From: Bryoerythrophyllum caledonicum
Taxonomy: Eukaryota > Streptophyta > Bryopsida > Pottiales > Pottiaceae
Direction of reading: 5' to 3'
DNA: 64,000 bases
NCBI GenBank assembly: GCA_963971425.1
Contig: OZ020517.1
Coordinates: 29,034,668 to 29,098,667 of the forward strand
The position numbers and the translations under genes were made by a program. Below the pieces are notes generated by a model that was not told the DNA's origin, searched no databases, and saw nothing but the letters and a program-made list of their open reading frames with translations. How positions within the stretch are numbered: the stretch's first letter is position 1; every line of letters starts with the position of its first letter. Shown here piece by piece: positions 33,316-45,400 of the stretch.

Positions 33316-36181
33316 CACAAATAAAAGAAGCCTTCATTGCAAGAAAAAGAAAAAACAGGGCAGACCCCGCCAGGTCCGGCGAGGCAGGACAAGAGTCCCT
33401 GCCGGGTCAGAATGAAGTGGTGTTAGTATTAAAGTGAGATCTAATTCTATTGGGACTACCCAAAGTAAGGTGCGAGTTTGTGCGCTCATCGACCCAGGAA
33501 GCCAACACATCATTGCAGCAGTAGAGGTCTTTGAAGCGCTTAGTTTGTTTCTCATTCTTCTTAGGGGCTCGGTTGTTCTTAGCTAATTGGTCTTCAACGA
33601 CAGCAATTGGCCTTCAACGACAGCAATTGGTTTCTTCAACGAGACCAATTATTGTTGTTGAAGGCGACGTCGTTCCTTTCGCACCAAAGATTCCAGAGGA
33701 TGACCCCGCGAAGAATAAACCAAATCGCGTTGATCGGCTTAAATCTACGAGGAATCCGGTGAGCAAAAATCTCGTGCTTCCAGGTGAGGCACGGACTCTT
33801 GATAACATTGTCGTCTTGGCGGGGTCTTTCTTCCGTACTCATAACATCACTAGACGAGTTCTCCCGTTGCTGCGAAGTCTGGAAGCGGGGCCTGCCACGC
33901 CTATTGCTCGGGGGAGGGGTGAAACGGGGCAGCAGTTTGGGCATGAGCTCGGCGCCCCACTGCCAAGCATATCTAGCAGAAGAGCACTCCCAAAATCTAT
34001 GGAGCACAGTTTCGATCATACCACTAGCACAAACCGGACACTGTTGATCAACAATATCTTGAACCCGACCCCTCCAGGTGTTCACAGCGACGGCTCTATG
34101 CCAAACGTACCAGAGAAGGCCCGCTTCTTTACGAGTCCTCTCGTCAATCCACACATTTAACCAACGTAACTTATAAGTGATGGGGAGCACACCGATCCAC
34201 TTACATTCGACCACTGACGGGAGTATGTGTCTACTACGAAGGATATTCGTGCCAAATCTAGTAGTGAACTTCATGAATCCCATACCAGTCTGTCGCAGCG
34301 CCGGTAATAGAAGAGAACAATGGACTTCTTTGGTCCACGTTCCACCGAGACCGCACGTACTCTCCAAACAAAATCTGTGTATCTACTGGCAAGATCGTCT
34401 CCCCGGATATCCCATGCAACTCCAAGTTGTCGCTCTTCCCATGTAATAAGTCAAAGGCTTGGAGACGCATTTCAAACTGTATAAATGGGCGTGTTAGTAG
34501 GTATCATTTGAGTTGATCACCCAAGTCGAGGCCTACACTTCTCGCCGCTTTGCACAATAAGGTTAGGCAAGTTGGCCTCTTCTGAAGGAAAGAAAGCCAC
34601 CCACTCGCCATACTGGGTATGGGCCGATGAACGTAATAACAGGATTCTCTGTTCTTGTTCCAGCCTTTGAACGATGCTCTGCCAGGCTCATGCTTCTGTT
34701 GGTAAGAGAGTGAATCGTTGTTGTGCCTCTTCAAAAGGGATAAATTAATCTGCTTGCCATACATCTCGGATGTAGTGAAGGCCGTTCTTGAATAAAGACA
34801 AGGCATGGAGATGAGAGAATCCGGGGCCGATGCTCTGGAACCCCGAACAGGTCCAAAAAGTGCAGTTGAGTAGCTCCTCAATATTAGTGGGACGGACATA
34901 CTCCACGAAAGGTAAGAGCAACTTCCATGCGGCTCACACATGGTTCCAAATATGTGAACCCTTGCGTGCTTGATGCCGAGCCATAGTGAAGTAATCGAGA
35001 CTGCGTGGCCACCTGCCGCCAAGATAAGGCTGGTAGGAGGCAAGTTTGAATCTAAGCATGTGGTGGAGATTGAAGGAGCCCGGTTCCATTGCCTTCAGAA
35101 TCCATTTTGCCATCAACGCAGTAGTGGCATCCTCAATGTTAATCAAGTTATGTCCCCCTTTCGCTTTGGTTTGGCGACATTGCAACCAGCTCACCCTAAA
35201 TTTTGACCGCTTCATTGTTCCCGCAGAGAGGTAGTTCATTACTAAACTCCGAATGCGTTTAACACCCTTCATAGTTCCCCCCCCCATAGTGAGAGGAAGT
35301 AAAGCGGGGTCGAGAGCAATACGCTATTGGCGATTATGCTTCTCTCTGTCGGGTTGGTCTTCGTTGAGCTCTAGTATATCAGCTTCCGGGAGACCTTATC
35401 ATACAAGAAGTCGTCCACCGACTTGGTAGAATGTGACATGCCAAAGGGCGAGCCTAACAGTTTGCTCACTTCCTCATTCTCAGCCCAACTAATATTGAGT
35501 TGATCAATCCAACGGGGTCGTCCGAGACCCGACCAATCTTGCCAATACCCGCTTGACTTGGACCAGTTGATCACTAGACCTGTGGCGAGGCAGAAGGTGT
35601 CGAGGATATAGATTAGGTGTTGAATTGGTTCTTCTTGACCAAGGAGAGTGAAGGAAGTATCATCGGCATATTGTGCTAAAGTTTGTTGACGATTCTCGCT
35701 CATATGTTCGCACGGCAGTTGGATGCCTGAAATATTTCCGGCTCTTGTTTCCTCCTTAACCATGGTGTTGAGAGCCTCTGCTACTATAATAAAAAGTTAA
35801 GGTGCCAGAGGGCACCCTTGGCGAACTTCACGTTCAATCTTGAACGCAGGGATGGGATCCCATTAACTTTTACCACTGCCGATGCATCTTGAAATAAGAG
35901 TCGGACTAGAGCGATGAACTCTTCCGGGAATCCGAGAGCTGTCATGATGCTGAACATACACTTCCAATCCACCATATCGTAGGCTTTCGTGAAATCTAGT
36001 TTTAAGAATAACAACAGCTGCTTCGATTGCTCTGCCCATGCCATGGTCTCATGTGTGAGAAGTAGGTTGTCGAGGATGATTCTCAAGGGCAGAAAGGTTG
36101 ATTGCTCCGGACTCACAATCTCCATGAGAATGGATTGAAGCCTCAGTTGTAGCGTTTTTGCACAAATCTTATACGCATATT
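33316..36181 (-). mobile_element. 5'-truncated LINE insertion (2.9 kb)
   Basis: In reverse complement it matches the full LINE at 43684. The 3' end (33316, caatgaaggcttcttttattt) corresponds to the full copy's caatgaaggtttcctccattt just before its poly(A). The 5' break (36181) lies in the reverse transcriptase, within the AYKIYAKALQLRLQP region. No clear poly(A) remains. It is bounded by 147-bp direct repeats. Confidence 0.88.
33636..36180 (-). pseudogene. LINE ORF2 remnant: part of RT plus zf-RVT domain
   Basis: The frames in order on the minus strand are as follows. 36125-35784: FLKLDFTKAYDMVDW, the palm with its first catalytic Asp. 35763-35371: LAQYADDTSF, the YADD box. Then 35287-34934 and 35043-34504. 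Last, 34367-33636: QQCPVCASG then ETVLHRFWEC, the zinc-binding zf-RVT signature, followed by HRIPRRFKP. At least four frameshifts or stops separate them. Identity to the full copy is high but clearly below perfect, so the two copies are not recent sisters. Confidence 0.88.
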
Positions 36182-36328
36182 ACAATGGAGTGAAGATGAG
36201 CGGGAGGATTGCATGAGCTAAGTATTGAAACCGTGATTTCAATTATGCAATATGGCATGACATAATTTTTAATACGGAATTAATGTAAATGAACTTGCAA
36301 TTTTTGTGACTATCAATTTGATCATGGA
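36182..36328. repeat. 147-bp direct repeat, right copy
   Basis: Partner of 33169-33315. It begins immediately after the 5' break point of the truncated LINE. Confidence 0.9.
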
Positions 36329-36899
36329 TACTAAAGATACTATCAAATTGATTGGACTAAGAGTGTCTTCCACGTGATAATTAATTCCTTAAAGAGCATA
36401 CCTTGGGTTAATTTAATAATAAATACAATTACTACCTTCATGTGACCTTAAGCTACTCATAAAGTAAACAAAAAGATCCATTTCCAACAAAAAGTTTTTA
36501 GAGTTGAAGTTCGAGGGGTGTTTTGATTGATTTAATATGTGATAGAATTTTCTATACTACAATAGAACCATTGATCATGTTCTATGAAAAGAGCATTGTA
36601 CCAAAGTTTTGATAATTTTTGTTTTGGACCAAAGTGTTGGACAGTGCTTGGCAAGGGTTTGAGCCAACGGTCTTAGGGCGACGGGACATGTGATTGAAAT
36701 GGAATTCATTTGGCACTTATTCATTTATGCAACTTGTTATTGTCACACATACACTAAAGATTTTGAATAAAAATTATATTATCAAGGGTGATCGGGATAT
36801 TAACATGGGAGTTTTGAACTAAGAAAATCAATTTCAAGGTTTTAAGTGACAATATCAAGATGTTCTATTAACAAGTGTGATATCATCAAGGTTAGACTA
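36329..36899. other. AT-rich intergenic DNA
   Basis: It appears to be the pre-insertion continuation of the sequence left of the truncated LINE. No gene was recognised. Confidence 0.35.
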
Positions 36900-36902
36900 T
36901 AA

Positions 36903-37729
36903 GAGCATCTCCACCAGTTCTCAAGACTGGTGGAAAATGGGATTTTTTGTGGTGGAAAGCTCCACCGTTCATCAAAGACTGTTGGATCCCCTTTGTCCGG
37001 GCCTTCAATGTTGCCTGCAGACAGTTTGTTGCAGGCCCAACAATAGCCCTGGAGGTCCTCCCTTACATGAAGTCAATTGGCCCTTGTCTCTGCTTTTTGC
37101 GCCTTCTTCGGCGCTTACACTTCATGATTCTCCAAACATTTTCTTACTGCGTGAGAGTTACACAAGAATGTTGCAAGAGATGGTGTATTGCAACTTGTAG
37201 TGCAACGCCCAAGTTTGGACTCATCGTAATTACGTCTACATCGACATGCTTTTTCTCCAAAATCAATTGGATTACGCAGACACAACTTGTTCTATACCAT
37301 GATTTGCCAATATGTTGATTCAATTTAATACTTGAAACTAATCATTAACATCCGGTGGAGATAGTCTATAGGAAATAAATCATTAATTAATAAAAATCTT
37401 ATATTTTTCATTTCTTTATGAGATCATGTGTGGTACCATAGGAATGCAATGTAGAAGCAAGCTCTAAGAGTTGTCAACGCGGAGTAGGTAGAAATGAGAA
37501 AATCGAACATTCACCGTAGGTTCATGTGAACTTGATGATGATCAGATCGTTGCACAACTCAAATATTTTCATTACGTCGGTGCCGTTTACAGATGAGGTT
37601 ACCATTACTAAAAACCGGGAGTGGAGGACGTTGGAGAATCGGTGGGTTTAGTTGTGGCCCACCTTCCACCGGCCTCCAAAAGGTTCTCCAAAGAGCTCTA
37701 CCCGGTCTTGACAACCGGTAGAGATGCTC
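36903..37729. mobile_element. Harbinger-type MITE (GAGCATCTCCACC termini, 827 bp)
   Basis: The left GAGCATCTCCACC matches the right-end reverse complement GAGCATCTCTACC. Inside each end, a CCAG..AAGACTGG or CCGG..ACAACCGG stem follows. TAA flanks both sides (36900-36902 and 37730-37732). GAGCATCTCCA-type ends with TAA/TTA targets are widespread Tourist-like elements in plants. Open frames inside are not recognisable. Confidence 0.75.
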
Positions 37730-37732
37730 TAA

Positions 37733-39189
37733 GACCACAAGTGCTCTCCGGGCCTGTTGTGATGTAATCGCTCGGCCTCTTGACCTTTGTCCCATAGGAG
37801 CATTCCTACCTACTAGGGTGGGAGGGGCACCCCAATGGCCATTGGCGTGTATCGGTGAGCAGACGAGTCCAACACCGCATGATAGCAGACATCGAAAGGG
37901 ACGCCAGCCAAGTTTGTATCGGCCTCCCATGGGGCAGGTTGTTGGGGCTCTATTGATCGGGATTGGCCGCTTGGTCAATAGAGTTTCTGACTTTCCTCAA
38001 AACTTGCAATTTTTGCACCTACATCCCAACAAGCGGCTTTAAGAGGGCGGAGCAGCCACCTTATGAGATCAACAATGGATATGGGAGGCCAAAAATACAA
38101 GTAGGGCCTCGTTGGTGGTGGTCGTTAACAACCGCCAACAACTCCTGCGGTGGGAAAACCTTGTCGCAATAATCTCCCGACGTGTCCAACATATCCCCGC
38201 TTCGACCTCTCCATGGTGATTTGAGGCAAGAGAGGCGGGAAATACTCATTAACCATCTCCACCATTGCCCGCTATCTTGCCTATATTGGGCACGTAGACA
38301 ATAGAATGGCCTTTCGTCCTTGGTTTAGATGTCAGAAATGGAGAACTAATACCGAACATGGGAGCCCCGTTCGGCCAAAAGTACCCTCATTCTTAGTCGT
38401 CATTCGCGTTCTTGTCTCTGCATGTAGTCAAATCATCGTCCGCTAACACATGGTCCCTTCATGATTGGCCGTGCACGGCCTCCAGTTCCAATCCCCGTCC
38501 ACCAAATGTCCGCCCAATGACAAGCCGCACTCACTTGCCAGCAAACCCTCCTTCTCGCCCGGCCATAGTGCAATGCCCGGCCAAGGAGTGGCTTGATCCC
38601 CTATCGCGCCACACAAAGCCGACAATTTTTGCTAGTCTAGCGGGTTGATTGAAAATTATAAACAACGTAACATTGTTGAAGTGCTTTATTTTATTATTTT
38701 ATTATTTTGAAAAATCTTCAAAAAAGACATAAAAAATGGTCTATAGATACACTTCATTATCTTTATTCAAAAACTACAATTCTAATATTTTTTAATGGAA
38801 AATATATACATGTTGATCTAGTCAAATGTAAAGTTATAGTTATTCAATAAACCTACTCAAATCTTTGGATATTTAATCAACTTTCTATTTAGTATACAAT
38901 CCTATAAATTCACATGAATTTGTATCAATAACATCTCCAAAATCATTAGAATAGGTTTTATCCATTATTGATGCAAATTGATATGTTATGATAAAAATTT
39001 GTTTTTTTCCCCATATTCCAACGTGGGCTTTTAGTGATTTTGGGCAGCTTTGACCAATGTCAATATGGATCATAAATTCTTTAAACTTATATTGGAGATG
39101 TGCGTATATAGTAGCTTTAGAAAAACATAAGCTGGAAACAATCAAATGAAATTGAAGTTACAAGGTCTTGAATCTGAAACAGGGAGAGC
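37733..39189. other. Intergenic DNA, GC-richer then AT-rich
   Basis: 37733-38650 is relatively GC-rich with several open frames but no recognised domain. The remainder is AT-rich. It could hold an old element interior. Confidence 0.35.
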
Positions 39190-39650
39190 AGGCAAGGCAA
39201 GCATGGTGCTATTGAGATGAATAGTGCTATTGTAGAGCTTTAATGATACAACTGTGCAAATTTTTGTGGCGAGTAGCAGTGATGGAAAGTTTTGGAAATC
39301 CTCATTGTTTTTACTTGAAAACGTATAGAAAGTAAGGATTTTACCTCTTTCCAAATGATTTTCCTTCTTCTAATAGAAAGTGGCATAATGATACTATCCA
39401 TCATTTGGATTTTAGATTCAACAATTAAGTTATTATTTTTAAAGTAAAATTGCTTTTTTAAGTAGATGGCTACTTTCAATACCCCTAGGTATTGCAATTC
39501 CATTTCTCATATTCTAAACACCTCCATTACTTGTGAATTTTGGCGTGCAATGACCTAATACAAGTTAGAATATAGATCCATCAAATTTATACAATGTGTA
39601 GTGAAAAAATGCCACTATCTTGACTCAAAGTACAATAACCCTATTCGTGA
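39190..39650 (-). repeat. Fragment of the TTAA family (reversed)
   Basis: In reverse complement it contains the family's distinctive words: ttgactcaagatagtggcat, acactacacattgtataaat, a gttctaccttgtgtta-like word and gccaaaattcacaagtaatg. The order matches elements 5 and 7. The left terminus is not visible; the right side is degenerate. Confidence 0.65.
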
Positions 39651-40157
39651 AAGGAAGTAAGAAACCATATGTCACTCTTCAAATGTATGTATCTTACAAT
39701 TTGTGTAGTCAAAGTTTACAAAATGTTTTCAGTGTCTTTCTATAGTAGATAACTTGAAGATACCATGGTTGAAAACAATAAGATTTTGTTTTAATCAGTC
39801 TTGCAACCTCTCACTCATCTTAGAGAGGCAATTTTGGGGTGAAATTAAATAGCGTTCATCCTTTAGGGATTGACCCACAATGGTCATGATTTTAGACCTA
39901 ATGTTGTCAAGGTGAATCTCTTGGTTTTTTTTAACAAAATAAACCAATAATGATTTTTGACAATATAATTATTTTTAAAAACTAGTTTATTCTAATTTTT
40001 ATTTTTGGTGTTCCATTCAAATTCGTAACCCCTAAATGAAAAAAGTCCGGAGGTAGGCTTTTGCAAATCTGTGGCACGTTCCCATCATTGCAATTTATAT
40101 TTGCAATTCTTGAGATTTTGTACAAAGATGCAAGAAGACAAATGGTACGTGGGAGTA
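39651..40157. other. Degenerate TTAA-family flank and intergenic DNA
   Basis: Words such as ctttctatagtagataacttgaag (about 39736) still resemble the reverse complement of the 5' part of element 7; the rest is unassigned. Confidence 0.4.
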
Positions 40158-40159
40158 TA

Positions 40160-40525
40160 CCGTAGGTGAACCTCTAGTTCGGCACCTTAATGCCGAATAA
40201 TTAATTAAAGTGAAAAAATGACATTTGGCATTCAAAATTACAATAATGTTATTTTCGGCAAGAAATCAAATACTACTCTATTTGGCTTGTTTTGGCACCC
40301 ATGGGAGTTGAACTTAAGACCTTGGGATTCCAAACTCAAGTGCTTATGCATGATTGCCATGGATGAAGACTTTTCCAAGCCTTAATCCACTTTGATGTCT
40401 CTACATGTGCCAAAATCTGTAAATATGTAATTTTTACAATTTCGGCATTTTCAAAAAACATTTTCCACTTAATTCGGCATGGGCTTTTCTAATTAATTTA
40501 TGCCGGACTAGAGGTTCACCTACGG
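40160..40525. mobile_element. TA-flanked MITE with near-perfect 24-bp TIRs (Stowaway-like)
   Basis: Left CCGTAGGTGAACCTCTAGTT and the right-end reverse complement CCGTAGGTGAACCTCTAGTC agree except at the last base, and both continue CGGC. Flanking TA at 40158-40159 and 40526-40527. The copy at 15553-15889 is its relative. The 366-bp body has no ORF. High TIR identity suggests a fairly recent insertion. Confidence 0.85.
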
Positions 40526-41853
40526 TAAATTTTATTTTCATTGGAAGTCTTATAGAAAAAAAATTATTCATCTCAAAGAAGTGATTGTCGAGTGTGGACA
40601 AATCCAACAACTTTTGCAAGGACGCTCTAGTAAGTTTGAGATTTTCAATGCTAGAAAATAATATAATTTCCTTTCATATTGTTGAAAAAATTCTTGTCTT
40701 TAGTGAAAAAATGCATTTTATCCCAAGTTAATTACATTGCCACACATTATCGAGCAAGGAACCAAAAAAGCTTCTTCTTTACCACATAAAACTTTGAGAT
40801 CTTCATATTTTTCACTATTTATTTTCTCTATTACAAGACATGGTGTAAAACTTCTTACTGACACCTCGGATTATCATTCTAAAACATATTTTGCTCCCAA
40901 ACAATTAAAATGTGAATTGACACTTTTTGAACCTCCACTACTTCCACAATTTCTTTGAATATGCTACACCCCTTCTCTACCCTAAATTGGTGTACAAGAA
41001 GTTAATATCATGATCAACCTTTAGACCTTGTCTTGTGCAAAAATTTGACACCAAGTGAAGGCAAAGTCTATTGATCCACTCAACGGAGGGATAAAAATGA
41101 AACATTTTTTCCACTTCAAACACTATAATCTTTCAATTTGTGCGGTCAAAGTTGATGAATATTTGTGAGTATGTTATTTAGTAAGTCTTAATTGAGATCC
41201 TATGGTTAGATGTAGACATAAAAGTTTTGTTTCCCTCTTTACTCATTGCACTAGAGCCAACAAGTTTGAAGTGTTTTTGGTGTGAATTTGTCAAGGAAAT
41301 TTAGGGGTTCATTGAAACTTCACCAGTAGAGATTGAAGAAAAACTTTTCTTCTTCATTTTCTTTCATAATCAAGAATGAATAATTTTGGATTTTTGGGGT
41401 TGAGAAGAATAGTCAAGAAAATTCAAGGGGAATAAAATAGGTCAAAAAGTCATGATATCTTCACCACATATTATTAACCATTTCATCATGATTCTAACAA
41501 TTTCATCAAGTGCTTTTTGAAATGTTTGGTGCTGAATCTTTAATTTGCACAAGGTATACTATGATTGTGGCACTGTAGCTTCTCAGAATCAGTCCTCAGC
41601 AACTTTATCAAGTGCAGAACACTTTCCATATTGGGAAAGCACTCTCAATAATTTGACTGGGAAAAGATTTCTGAGGACGTATCTTGATCTTTTTGTAGAA
41701 TCATTGAAACTTGATGTTATACTGCTAGTCATGAGCATTCGTTAAGATATACCTTATCTGTTTTGAAGTACACAGACGGAATAATTCCTGTCATACTTCA
41801 AAAAAATCACATGAAAGAGTCATGGATTCAGTATACCAGCCAGTTCCATTTAA
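40526..41853. other. AT-rich DNA with TTAA-family interior
   Basis: 40620-41250 is homologous to the interiors of element 4 and the element at 51491 (agcaaggaaccaaaaaagcttcttcttt, gatcttcatatttttcac, gacaccaagtgaag), but its termini are not clear. 41545-41745 is open in one frame (66 residues) without a recognised family. Confidence 0.5.
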
Positions 41854-41855
41854 TA

Positions 41856-42023
41856 AGCAAACGCACATGAGTGCGGTGGGGTGGCTTACTACCCTGTATT
41901 GGCCTAGACCTGGGCCCCTTCGGTCTCGGGTTGAATCCATTAGGTCACCTAGGTCCCAATCCGAGATTCCAAGGGCCAGATGGGATTCGAAAGCCCCCTC
42001 TACCACACTCATGTGTGTTTGCT
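41856..42023. mobile_element. Stowaway-like MITE (168 bp)
   Basis: AGCAAACGCACATGAGTG at the left and CACTCATGTGTGTTTGCT at the right pair at 17 of 18 positions. TA flanks both sides (41854-41855, 42024-42025). The interior is GC-richer than its surroundings. Confidence 0.8.
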
Positions 42024-42975
42024 TAGGGCCGGTTTACACTTGGGGCCGGATTGGGGGCCGGATTGAAGGCTAGCCGGAACTCTCCAAGTTTCAACCAATA
42101 GGATTTTTCAATCTCTCAAAATCCAACCCAAGTGCTTTATACTTGGGGACGGCTGGAACCACACTTCATCCTACGTGTCGCCTTAGGTGGCATGGTTTTG
42201 GCGCCAAACCATCCGGCCCCAAGGGAGCAATTGGAACGAGGTTTGGGGTGGCCCAAACTCCCATCTAGGGCCGGATTCGGTTCCTCCGTTGGATCTTTCA
42301 AATCGCTACCGTCAATTAAAAAAAAAAATTAAAAATTAAAAAATTTTAATTTTTAATTTTGAAAAAAAAAATTAAATTTTAAATTTTGAAAAAATATTTT
42401 TTATTTTGAAAAGATAATTTTTTTTTCGATTTTTTTTAATCATTATTTTTTAATTTTTTTTGAAAAAGTTAAAATACTCCTTCCTTTTGGATATGCACCC
42501 TTAAAAAGGGATTTGGCCAAATAAAGTAAATAAAACTCTTTTTTCCAATAGTCGAAATAGGAAGAGGAATTAGAAGTTGCATATATATGAAAAAAACTCT
42601 CTTTTATTTTAGACCTATCAAAAATAAGAGAAAAGGGAAAAATTTATGAAAATAGAAAAAATACTCTTATTTTTTTAATTTAAAAAAATGTAGTAAGGAA
42701 AGAAAACATATAAAGTAAATATATGAAACCTATTTTTCTTTAAACTAGGAAAGAAACAAAGACAAAAGCTTGACACATGTGCTTCTATAATTTTTAGTTG
42801 AGCCTTGTGAAAATCTAAGACACTTAAAAATTGGAAATTTAGCCCTAGAATCCGGCCCCAACACTTTACATTGACTAGGGCCAAGATGATAAATTTGAAA
42901 TCCGGCCCTAGAATCCGGCCTCAATGCTTTACATTATTTGGGGCCGGATGGAAGAATTGGGGCCGGATTGAAGGC
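42024..42975. repeat. GGGCCGGATT-rich element with A/T-only core
   Basis: It begins TTAGGGCCGGTTTACACTTGG, resembling Harbinger termini in this window. Five or more GGGCCGGAT(T) words occur near each side in both orientations. The core 42316-42480 consists almost only of poly(A) and poly(T) runs that can fold. The right terminus is not defined. The likely explanation is an old Harbinger-type element with expanded subterminal repeats. Confidence 0.5.
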
Positions 42976-43670
42976 ATCCAGAATTTGTTCTTCTCCAATG
43001 TGTTCATGGAATGAACATAGAGCAACCCCAATACTTTTGTTGCCCTCGTCCCCAAACGGGAACTTTGAAGAGCAACCCTAGTGATTTAATTGCCCTCGCC
43101 CCTAAGCGGGGGCTTCTCAGTGCATAAAATTACTAAATCAGAATGTGTTGAGGGACAATGCCCCAACACCTCACGACCATGTCCTGCCCTCAAATCCAAC
43201 TTGAATTTTTCACCTTTATATGTGGCCACACCTTCCGACGTGTACAACACATGATGATGTGGACCACTCTTGGCGTGCCATGATGAGTGAACAGTGACAC
43301 AATAGGTATCATATCCGTATCACCTAGGATATTATACCAATTGGTATCACCTAAGTAATATATCGATACCACATAGACATCATACGGGTAGCACCTTAAC
43401 ATTACGTAGGTATCACCTGCGCAAAATTCTTGAATTTTTCCAATAGAACTAGACACTCTCCATTTTTAATCAATTATGTATGAAAGTGACCACTGCGTAG
43501 AGTATTCCAATGATTAGCTAAATTGAAGCTAAGAACTAGCCTCATATATTAAAATTAATCTTGAAAGTCCTTCTCAAAGAGGAAAGAGAGGATGACAAAT
43601 GTTGAAATTTATTCATGGAAAAAATGAGGTCATGAACAAAGTCCATGCTGCTATTTTCCAAACGATTAAA
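42976..43670. other. Intergenic DNA
   Basis: The word agagcaacccca(a/g) near 43020 and 43070 recurs at 54850. The gtatcacct(a/g) word repeats about five times at 43305-43420, a loose local repetition. No gene was recognised. Confidence 0.35.
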
Positions 43671-43683
43671 ATGCAAGAATAGT
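43671..43683. repeat. LINE target-site duplication, left
   Basis: ATGCAAGAATAGT, identical to 51182-51194; preceding A residues may extend the match. Confidence 0.85.
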
Positions 43684-44301
43684 GACACTACCTGCCAGGA
43701 CGAGGGCGCGATGAGAGCTCGCATGCTGCTGCGACCTCGCAGGCAGTTTTGCGAGCTAGGCTCACGCACATTGTCGCCTCTGCAATAATCCTACGCTCTA
43801 TGCTCAATCCGTCGTCTGCATTGATCTCTCAGTACCATTTCGGTCAAGATCAACTCACGTAGGGTGGAACAACATCTAGATCTAGGACTACTACCTCCGC
43901 TCTTTCCCCTCGTATATGGCCGTTAGACCTCTACTCTGCCATGCTTACTGTCTACTTCGTAGTGGCCCTCAACTGAATCCTTACACTTACAATCTCGCTA
44001 GCGTAGCTTGGCTGAACTCTCAAAACCTTACACACACGATCCCGGCTGCGTAGTCTGGTTGAACACCAACACACAGAGACGAAGGACTTGCACAGTCACA
44101 GATCCCTCCCACTTGCACATCCGTAGATCTCTCTTAGTAGCAGACCTGCAAAGACACAAATCTTTATAAATCTCCATAGACCTAGTTGCACGATTCCCCA
44201 GGCACATATCAGCTCAGGCATAGATCTACTCAGGATTAGGTCAAGAAAGTGGAAGACTTGCCTCATCTCGACACACCAGGATATGCGAAGTTCCGAGGAG
44301 G

Positions 44302-45400
44302 TTGTTGCATGTGCAAGCAAAAATAAGGGAGCCAATTCCATGCAATGCTCGAAGGAAAAGTACGCAACGCACAACGACGCAACAACCACGGGAAAGGCGG
44401 AGCACTGGGACAATGCCTGCTCCCAACTCATCCGCCCTGGCCTCTATAATCCATCCGGATTCTGTACCAACATCCGCACCAACACCTACACCAGATCAAG
44501 CGAAAATAAGGACGCAAGACACACAGTCTATCAGTTACGCAGAAGCGCTGTCAGCGAAACTGGCTCACGCCCCTTTCCAGAGCTCCACAGCGGAGGATGC
44601 CAAGAAAGCTACAGAGTTGAAGAAACTTGAGAACATTGAGCCGGAACTGGTGGCCGCCGCAGCTCACTTGAAACAACACGCCGACTTCAATCCGACAAAA
44701 GCAGCTCCAAGTGAAAAGCTTCCAACCTTTCTTTTTCGTTCCAGCGCTGGTTTCCTTGTTAGGAAAGAGGCGGCTACAATCACCGTAGATGCCAACAGGG
44801 TTAGAAAGGAAATGGATCACTTCCAGAGAAGTGTAGTGATCGCCTACTTTGTCAAGGGGAGACCAAGATGGGAGGAGCTGCAACTTTGGATTTCAGCAAT
44901 ATCGAAAGAGATAAAAGGAGAATGCCAAATTGGCAGGGACCTAGGACATGGTTTCTTTCAGATCACAACAAAGGAGGAGGCTACAACGCAATCACTACTA
45001 ATGCTCACACCTCATCTCTCTATATGGGGGACATGCATTATGCAACCTTGGGTACGGGGGTTCAACTCGAGCATGCCAGTCAAAGCGCAAATGCCAGTGT
45101 GGATCACCTTGAAAGCAATCCCAGATGAACTACACAGCAGCGGTCAAGACATTGTACAATGTCTAGGACGCGTGGTGGGAAGGCACAGAGGCAATCCTTA
45201 CGCTGCAAACCAGAAGTTTTGTGTTGCGCTGCAAATCGGGAACCCGTTTATTGTCAAAATAGACGTCACAAATCCGGTATCTATAGAGGTAACAACAGTC
45301 AAAGTAGACTACAACAACCTCCCCATTTGCTGCTGATTTTGCCTCGCTACCTCCCATCTAATCAAAGACTGCAAGGTTATGCAGAATCCGCGAAGACCAA
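44302..45400 (+). pseudogene. LINE ORF1 (DUF4283-like RNA-binding protein with CCHC knuckle), nonsense mutation
   Basis: The open frame runs 44302-45336. Its core reads VVIAYFVKGRPRWEEL, GHGFFQITTKEEA, CIMQPWVRGFNSSMPVK and QMPVWITLKAIPDEL, the pattern of DUF4283 domains of plant LINE ORF1 proteins, which bind the element RNA. At the end the knuckle C-x2-C-x4-H-x4-C is present (C.FCLATSHLIKDC), but its first x position is a TGA at 45334-45336. The true protein therefore continued past the visible stop. The Ser/Pro/Gln-rich region to about 46440 may be its C-terminal tail, now in several frames. Confidence 0.8.

Noticed and set aside
43305-43420. Possible CRISPR-like or regular spaced repeat (gtatcacct words)
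   Set aside because: Units are short, irregularly spaced and imperfect; the genomic context is eukaryotic.
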